Shown: in pieces, positions 57,151 through 64,000 of the stretch
How positions within the stretch are numbered: position 1 is the stretch's first letter
How the letters are laid out: every line of letters starts with the position of its first letter
Assembly: GCA_001972305.1 (NCBI GenBank)
Contig: BDDD01001378.1
Location: 105,589 to 169,588 of the forward strand
DNA: 64,000 nucleotides
Reading direction: 5' to 3'
Source: Cephalotus follicularis
Taxonomy: Eukaryota; Streptophyta; Magnoliopsida; Oxalidales; Cephalotaceae
Made by a program: the position numbers and the translations under genes
The notes under the pieces: model-generated
The model's database searches: none
Told to the model about the DNA's origin: nothing
Seen by the model: only the letters and a program-made list of their open reading frames with translations

Positions 57151-59549
57151 TGTCACGCCCCGAACCATGGGAGAACCCCAGGGCCCGACACGTGGCAGGT
57201 CCGGCCATATAATCCATCTTTATACATAGCATAATACCCAACTTACGCTATAAATTAAAACTTTAATACACAATCATGCATGCAGAAACAACCATTCAAA
57301 TACTCAATTAGATGAACCCAACGATATCAGTAATACATCATAAATGTCTGAAGCACTGCCACAAGCCGGCAGGTCAATATGAATGAATACAACAAGTCTC
57401 TTATACAACAAACATTCTTATGCACCCAGTCTCTTATATAGTAAGGTAGATAAAGGAAACTGCACTGCAACTACAAATCATGTTCTGCAAACCGGCCCAT
57501 CTCATATCAAGGTGTCCTCGGCACTCATCCCGGAAATGTTGTGCCCATTCCAAGAATGGGTCAGGCAAACATGGCTATGTATGCAATACTATATGCAATG
57601 AAGTGAACATGTATATACAGATATATGCAAGGCATGTGAATGCATGAATGCCAATTGTGGACAATGTTAGTATATCAACCGTCCCTAAGCGGTGACATAT
57701 TTACGGGTCCTAATCACAGAAAAGACCATAGGTCTGCACACACTTCATAAATCAATCCGTAACCATCCATGGGTACAAACAATCCATAAAGTTTGAGTAC
57801 CACTCTACCCTCGGGCCCGAGATAGTACTACCACCGACTACCTACCTTTTCAAGGTCGTCGTCGAGTGGGGTAGAGATAATGCTGACCACATCATTCGTA
57901 TCGTAATGCTAGTACTCAATGGTCCTAGCCCGTAACCGTAATGCTAGTCCCCAATGGTCCTAGCCCATACCATATTTCCATTTGGTCCATCCACAATGCG
58001 GTGTCCCTCGTAGGTCCACCCCTAAAGTGGTGTCCCATAACCCTCCATATGATGTGGTCTAACACCCATAACCTTTATGACGGAAATGAAGATTATGAGT
58101 GGGTTATTTAGTCAAGTCTCGCATAATAGCAACCATAAATCATAACCATATAAAGCATGTAACCCAGGACCATATAACCATTTAAAGGATAGGGACCTAA
58201 TAATAAAGGATCACGTAGGATCCATCCGTCAAAACCATTTTCAAAACCCATTTTCCATAGCCATTTTTTTATAACCATTTCTTGGCCCCTATCAGAGTTA
58301 ATAAAACAATAAAGAGGAAGTCCAACTAGGATATTCGCATCCAAACATCCAATTGAACTAACATAACAATTTATTGCAAACCTCTTTAAAATCCATTTTA
58401 AAATTGATTTGAAGATCAATTGGTTTAAAGAAGGGTCCACATAGGTTACACGACCTTAGGGAGGCTTCCTATGGAGTCCCATTTGAAGATAAAAGGGTTA
58501 GGGATTGAAAAGAGATTTGAAACCATGTTGTTTTGTGTGAAAATAGGGTACAAAGCACCGACTGTCTAGCCAAACGCCGACAGTTAACCCTACAAAGTGT
58601 CGAGGTCAAGGCGAAGCGTTGACGGTTAATGCGTTACAGCCAAAGCGCTGATAACTTAACCGAAGCGTCGATAATTATAAGGTTTAAGCAAAGCGTCGCC
58701 GGTTTGCGTAAAGCGTTGACGGTTTAAGATCGCATCCAAAAGCGTCGACAGATCACACGAAAGCGTCAACAGATCACTCACAAAGCGTCAATGATTTTAG
58801 CCAAAGCATCGACGGTTTGACAATTGAAGTGAGTTCGCCAAATAGTCCAAAAATCAGTCCAAAACCAGTTTAAATCATTTAAAACTCGATCCAAAAGAAG
58901 CTATAAGCCCCTATGGTCGATTGTAGCTAAAAAAAATACCTTTAAAACACTAAAATCCATACCCGTAAACCCATAATCGAGAGAGAGAAGAGGTTAGGCC
59001 TATAAACCTAAAACTCTCAATTCTCTCTCTGATTTCCATTATAATCAACAGTTAACAATAACAGTTTCTCTAACTCATCCATCTAGCATATATACAACCA
59101 TCTATAACCATATTAGCATTCAATTCAGTCAAAATGCATGGATTCAAAACATATATGTAGAACCTAACTCAAAACTGTTGAGTTGGAGATCTGGAAGGAT
59201 TTGCTACTGAATCCTTGATCTGATCCTTCCTTCAAGCTCCAAACTCTGCCACGAATCCAACAACTCATTCCTTGCTCGACTCTAACGTCTATCTCTCTAA
59301 CTCTCTCTCACTTCCTCTCTCTAGAAATGGAAAGAGAAATGAAAATGAGAATAGAAAGAGTTAATTTGCCTATATATAGACTCTTTTAGCGAAAACTTGG
59401 AAAACATACCCTAGGTTCGAATGAACCCCCATAACCCATAAACAATCATGAAAGTGAAAAATATCTTAATATATATACAATCCACACCATCCGTAAGTAC
59501 AATACCGTACAATACTGTATAAATACAAACAAGTGTGGACATCTATACT
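57151..59549 (-). repeat. LTR I: 3' LTR part of a gypsy-like element, interrupted by J
   Basis: On the minus strand its end is ..GGTTCGGGGCGTGACA at 57151, typical of gypsy LTRs with TG..CA ends. It is cut at 59549 by element J, and its other part lies beyond the window. No coding frame. It carries the longest palindrome array (12 units). Confidence 0.78.
58552..58818. repeat. TCGA-core palindrome array I
   Basis: Twelve AAAGCGTCGACGGTT-like units centred at 58559, 58578, 58601, 58620, 58649, 58669, 58697, 58717, 58746, 58767, 58789 and 58810. Spacings are 19-23 bp or 28-29 bp. Many cores are decayed (GTTGAC, GCTGAT, GTCAAC). Confidence 0.88.
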
Positions 59550-62082
59550 TGTAACACCCCCCCGCCTGGAGGATGGACACGTGGCATTACTCAATCCAAT
59601 ATACAATACAATGGTCGGGACTAGCAATATAAAAATACGAAAAAACATAAAACTTTACAAAACATGTTATTGGCGGAAGATTACAATACAATTATCTTGT
59701 AAACATTGCAATAATCCATCCATGCGATACAATACAGTACAAATTCTGTTACAATACTATGCCAGACATCTCATTACAATACATCTATCAATCTCTTCAA
59801 TACAATATTACAAGATGAACTCTATGAGATCCAAAACGATGACGTGGTCGCATCCAAACTTCAATCCTTCTATCCGCTGCTACCTGCTGCCCTACCTATG
59901 CCGCACACAAAAATTACAACACAGCCCCACCCCGAAGGATGGGGTTAGCCACAAGGCTAAGTAGGAACCCCATGCAGCATGTATGCATGTACAATATGCA
60001 ATATCAGTGACAATTTATGCAATATCAATGTGTAGTGTACAATATCAATGCATGATATGACAAATGCATGAATACAATTGGCAATCTGACTATCCATATG
60101 ACACTGGCCCATAACAGAGCATATGAATAGGATCTATAACAATAAATCAATAGCAGACACTCAGTGGTGGTGTATAAAAAACCCAATCAATCAATCAATA
60201 TCCTATAGAGCATATGGCCTCGGGTCATTACAATGTCAGTCAACGGTAATGATCAATCTCAGGGAAGGTGGTCATTCGAAGAAGGTGGGAGATCTATCTA
60301 CTGTTCTCAGACTGATCAGGTCTGGAATTCGTAGATCTTCCAGCCTATGGCTGGGTCAATACAGTCACGATGAGCTACAGCCATAGGGGAGCTACTAAAT
60401 CGTTAGGGAGCTACAGCCCTCCGAGAGCATCAATCGTCACTCAATAACAATATCTATGTGCTATAGCAGTGGGGGAGCTACTAAACCGTTAGTGAGCTAC
60501 GGCCCTCCAGGAGCAACAATCGATAAACTCGCCCGTAAGGGAGTAGTCCATACAATAAATGAGACGATCGAAGAAATAGGTGGACAGAGTCGACAGCCTA
60601 ATATGCCGATACGAATCATAAGGTCGTACTATAGGATTCATACAATATAATCAATCAATCTGCCAGTATAATGCCAATAAATGGTGATGTCTAATGGAGA
60701 AACGAGAATGTGCGTCCAACGTTCCGAACTTAAACTCACAATACTTATAGTTTAATCAATCAATCAATCAATCAACCAGTTAGTAGCCAATAGACGGTGA
60801 CAATCGAATCAACGAGATAAGAAGAAGTATATATCCGGTTGCTGAAAGTCACTGGATCGTCGCCTATGGTTCATGCTATCACCCTATAAATTTATCAATT
60901 CAATCTTTGAAAACCATGGAAAACTGTGTTTCAAACGCTTGAATACCTCAAGTGAGGCTCCAGTCAAGCAGTAATGTGGAAAAGAGTTGAAACAAAGCTT
61001 TAAATCAGTTAAAGGTTCCATTCAGCCCGAAAGGCGTCGATGTCCTTGACCAAAGACATTGATGCGTATCAGGGCATTCCTTTAAAACTGTAGAAGGACA
61101 TCGACGTCATTGAAAGACATCGATGTCTTTCTCTATTTGTATAGAGATCTGGTCGAAGGACGTCGATGTCTTTGAACAAAGACGTCGACGCGATTCAATA
61201 AAAGTAGCCTGGGAATGCGCATCGATGTCTTTCCTGGGGAGAAGACATCTAAAGGCAAAGACATCGATGTCTTTGAAAGACGTCGATGTCTTTGCTGTGG
61301 AATCAAGGACACAACATTCTAAAGCGAAAGACATCAACGTCCATGGGCCGGGGTCGATGTCTTTGCTGGGCAGGGTCAATTTTTGTGCAAAAAAAAGTGG
61401 CCAATCTCAAGTCAAAATCCAATTTAAAGCCATTCTTTGAAAACTAAGGGTTAAAATCAATCATTTAAGGTTAGTAAAACTTTTTACAGCCTTCTAATTT
61501 CAATTTAATCCTTCTAGATCAGTTAGATCGAGGATATCAATAAAAACCCTAGTTTTTCAATTCTATACAATACAATCATTCAATCAATCACGCAATTCAA
61601 TTAATCATGCAATTAATCAATAGGCAATACAAGTAGAGAAGTCCTATCTATAACCGAAGCTTCAACGGTTGAGCTTCCAATCAATTAATCGGCTGAAAAC
61701 CCCCAAGAATCAGCTGCTATGTTGTTCAATCCGCAAGAAAGAGACTTACAATCGTTATGTGCCATTGGAGCAGCAAATCTGGAGCTGTAAGAGGGAGAGG
61801 GAGGCTGTCGGCTGGGAGAGAGAGAGGGAGAAGGATAGAGATAGGGAGAAGAATGAGAATATGAGAGAATGAGAGTGAGAATTGACTTATATAGTCAATT
61901 CGGTCAATTCTTCGAAACTAAACCCAAAATCCCGACTATACATGCATACAATCAATATAATAACAATAGGTATGAGAATACCTCATATCAATACAGTGCA
62001 ATACGGTTCAATACAATTCAGTACAGTATAATACGGTACAATATATGCATGAACAGTATAAAAGGGAATTCGGGTCGTTACA
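59550..62082 (-). repeat. 3' LTR of element J (gypsy)
   Basis: 2,533 bp. On the minus strand it runs TGTAACGACCCGAATTCCC.. to ..GGGGGGTGTTACA. A purine tract lies next to its start (62083-62101) and pol sequence beyond, so it is the 3' LTR of a minus-strand element whose remainder is outside the window. The left flank ATACT (59545-59549) is the expected target duplicate. Confidence 0.9.
61031..61362. repeat. TCGA-core palindrome array J
   Basis: AAAGACATCGATGTCTTT-type units, mostly in pairs 19-22 bp apart: 61038/61060, 61102/61121, 61164/61186, 61266/61286 and 61335/61355, with a single at 61224. The unit at 61257-61276 is a perfect 20-bp palindrome, CAAAGACATCGATGTCTTTG. Confidence 0.9.
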
Positions 62083-62101
62083 CTCTCCCCTCCTTAAAAG
62101 A
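62083..62101 (-). other. Polypurine tract of element J
   Basis: The minus strand reads CTTTTAAGGAGGGGAGAG just before the LTR start. Confidence 0.88.
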
Positions 62102-62135
62102 ATATGGTCCCCATATTCAACAGTCAATCGGTCAA

Positions 62136-62588
62136 TCAAACAAATAGGAAGGGATGTGTCTCTCTTATATCGTCCTCGCGCTCCCAGGTGCGCTCGGTTG
62201 AACCTGATACTACCAAAGAACATTAACCAAAGGAATCGTCTTGTTCCTTAGTACTCTGATCTGTCTGTCAATAATCTGTATAGGAGTCTCGATAAAAGAC
62301 AAGTCAGGTTCTAACTAAATCTGACTATACTCAATGATGTGAGAGGGATCTCGAACATATCTCCTCAACTGAGAAACATGGAACACCTCATGCACTCCTG
62401 ACAAGGCTGGAGGCAAAGCAAGCCTATAAGCAAGTCCGCAAATCCAATCCAATACCTCAAAAGGTCTAATAAAACGAGGAGAAAGCTTTCCTTTCTTCCC
62501 GAATCTCATGACTCCTTTATTGGGTGACACTTTGAGGAAAACATGGTCACCGACACTGAATTCCAAGCCTCTGCGATGAACATCCACA
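62136..62588 (-). pseudogene. Element J pol C-terminus (gypsy), cut by K
   Basis: Minus-strand frame from 62588 with the integrase C-terminal domain of plant gypsy elements: RRGLEFSVGDHVFLKVSPNK, GKLSPRFIRPFEVL, YRLALPPALSGVHEVFHVSQ and RRYVRDPSHII. A stop at 62315-62317 (TAG) interrupts it, and a frameshift lies further on. The ending WEREDDIRETHPFLF and stop at 62136 match the tail of A's pol. The upstream part lies beyond LTR K. Confidence 0.9.
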
Positions 62589-64000
62589 TGATGGAATCGG
62601 ATAAACCGACTCCGGTTCCAAAATGGACATAGGGTGTAAGAGTGTAGAATAAAAATTTTTAACAAACAAACATGCAGCGGAAGAACACCCTATATAACTA
62701 AAACAAGTCCATACAGGCACGACCACAGATCCCATGGATCACCACAACATCAACAGAATTGAATTGGTGTCACCATTGCATCCAATGGTGACATACAAAC
62801 ATGGCAAGAAGAAGAGGGGCAAAAGGTTATACCAGTGGGTGAAGGCTCCTTCTTTCTTTGCCGCTACAAGCTTGAGTAGATTCCCTTTGATCTTCTCCAA
62901 GCCTCAGGAACAGCAAGCAATCCTTCCTGCAAACACCAAGAGCTAGAACTCTCTCACTCTCTCACTTAGCTTAGAAAAGGAGTATTGATTATGACCAACC
63001 CTAGATAAGCCTTGCTTGGTGTATATCAATTAAAGGGAACACACTCACAGTCTGCAGAGAGTATCGAAGTCCAATTGCCCAACAAAAGTCTGTCAACCCC
63101 CAAAAGACCACTCTCAACACTCTTCTGCAGAATGCTTAATACCAGCCACTAATCCTCTCTCTCATTCTCTCATTTACTCAGAATCATGGCCTTCACTCCC
63201 TGGGAGTTCGAAGCCATGATTCCCATGTTTCCAAAACGTGCAAGAACGGGAGCTAGATGCTGGAAACGAGGGAGAGATCGTGCGCACGATTTGAGCTCGT
63301 GCACAGATTGCACGTTCTGATCAAAGACGTCGACGCCTTCCAAAAGACGTCGACTCCTTTTCAACGTGGCACTAAAGCACATCGATGCTTTCTAAAATAC
63401 ATTGACGTCTTTATCAGGAAAACGCATCGACGTCTTTCTAAAAGACGTCGACGCCTTCTGGCTAGTGAAGCACAAAGAGTCTAACTCCTTTAGTGTTCTC
63501 ATGTTCCTTCAAATATTGCTTAAGTAAGATCAAACATAAGTGTTTCCACAAAATGTAAGATCCACACAACCGATATTTGACACCAAGACTTAATATGTCC
63601 AACATATTAAAGACCTAGTCATGATAAGGCAGGGACCCTTTAAAATCTTGGTTAGAACGAGAGGTGTTCATTAATCACCGAAATGCCCCACGGGTCCGGT
63701 TTAGCCATTCTAAATGGTCCTCGACTATTTAAATGCTCTCAGAATAATATCTAATATTATCCAGATGGAAAATTAATCTAATTAATTTTTCTACACCTCA
63801 TAACCCAGATTTTCTAAGTCATCGGTTCACGTGCACTATAATCCCTTGTCATACTTGGCCCCGATTGAGGTCTAGGGTAAGGATATGTGTCAACCCTAGA
63901 TAGTACTTTAATGGCTAAAATATCTGATCATTACTGGGACCTTTGGTAAACTCTCCCTTTCCTCCATCTCTCCTTGCAAAGTCTTCTTTTACAAAAAGAA
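62589..64000 (-). repeat. LTR K inserted in element J, runs off right edge
   Basis: It interrupts J pol at 62588. On the minus strand it ends ..CCGATTCCATCA, and the block before it (CACCCTATGTCCATTTTGG) aligns with the end of F. The block at 63560-63950 matches F at 24870-25300 in reverse. K is therefore another LTR of the F family, in the opposite orientation. Its start is outside the window. Exon-like frames here are not supported. Confidence 0.8.
63325..63455. repeat. TCGA-core palindrome array K
   Basis: AAAGACGTCGACGCC-type units centred at 63331, 63351, 63383, 63403, 63428 and 63449; spacings 20, 32, 20, 25 and 21 bp. Confidence 0.87.

Noticed and set aside
58552-58818. CRISPR-like look of the regularly spaced palindromes
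   Set aside because: Repeats are only about 10-16 bp and degenerate, spacers are about 5-15 bp, the host is a plant and there are no cas genes. The arrays lie inside LTRs.
61123-61440. 105-codon frame over the palindrome array of LTR J
   Set aside because: The peptide just translates the repeated DVDVF/TSMSF units of the array; it is in an LTR and matches no protein family.

Overview
The window is plant nuclear DNA, most likely from a core eudicot. It is AT-rich and dominated by long-LTR Ty3/gypsy and Ty1/copia retrotransposons. Several use the initiator-Met-type primer site TGGTATCAGAGC. There is also a Mutator-like (MULE) transposon, a set of MITE-like foldbacks and one ordinary host gene with spliceosomal introns. 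I cannot name the species.

Layout. Positions 1-17060 form a four-deep nest of LTR retrotransposons. Element A (860-8894, plus strand, complete ends, 5-bp duplication CCAGC) sits in the pol gene of element B (minus). B sits in the 5' LTR of element C (minus), and C sits in the gag gene of element D (minus, Athila/Tat-like). Positions 17271-22383 hold a tandem pair of non-coding, PBS-bearing units split by a clean solo LTR (E, 17651-20240, duplication AGTTT), followed by a 1.6-kb inverted repeat with about 612-bp arms. Positions 22384-27340 are repeat-rich intergenic DNA in which a 58/72-bp minisatellite is split by a solo-LTR-like element (F).

The only host gene I can support is a seven-exon MATE (DETOXIFICATION/DTX) transporter spanning 28192-55519 on the plus strand. 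All six introns have GT..AG ends and all seven exons join in phase to 517 codons without a stop, so it looks functional. Two introns are greatly expanded. Intron 4 (15.9 kb) holds an 11-kb antisense copia element (G) and the remains of a sense copia element (H). Intron 6 (7.8 kb) holds a 6.57-kb MULE with about 1.4-kb terminal inverted repeats, a 9-bp target duplication and a transposase frame broken by only three stop codons.

Downstream, three related MITE-like foldbacks (55871-57150) are followed by a second nest: LTR I interrupted by gypsy element J, whose pol is interrupted by LTR K, which runs off the window end.

The most unusual signal is an array of short palindromes with a TCGA-type core (family variants CAGTCGACTG, AAGCGTCGACGGTT, AAAGACATCGATGTCTTT). 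It appears in at least nine LTRs here, including LTRs with no obvious overall similarity to each other. Core-to-core spacing is dominated by 20-22 bp, about two turns of the DNA helix. I find no named feature type that explains it.
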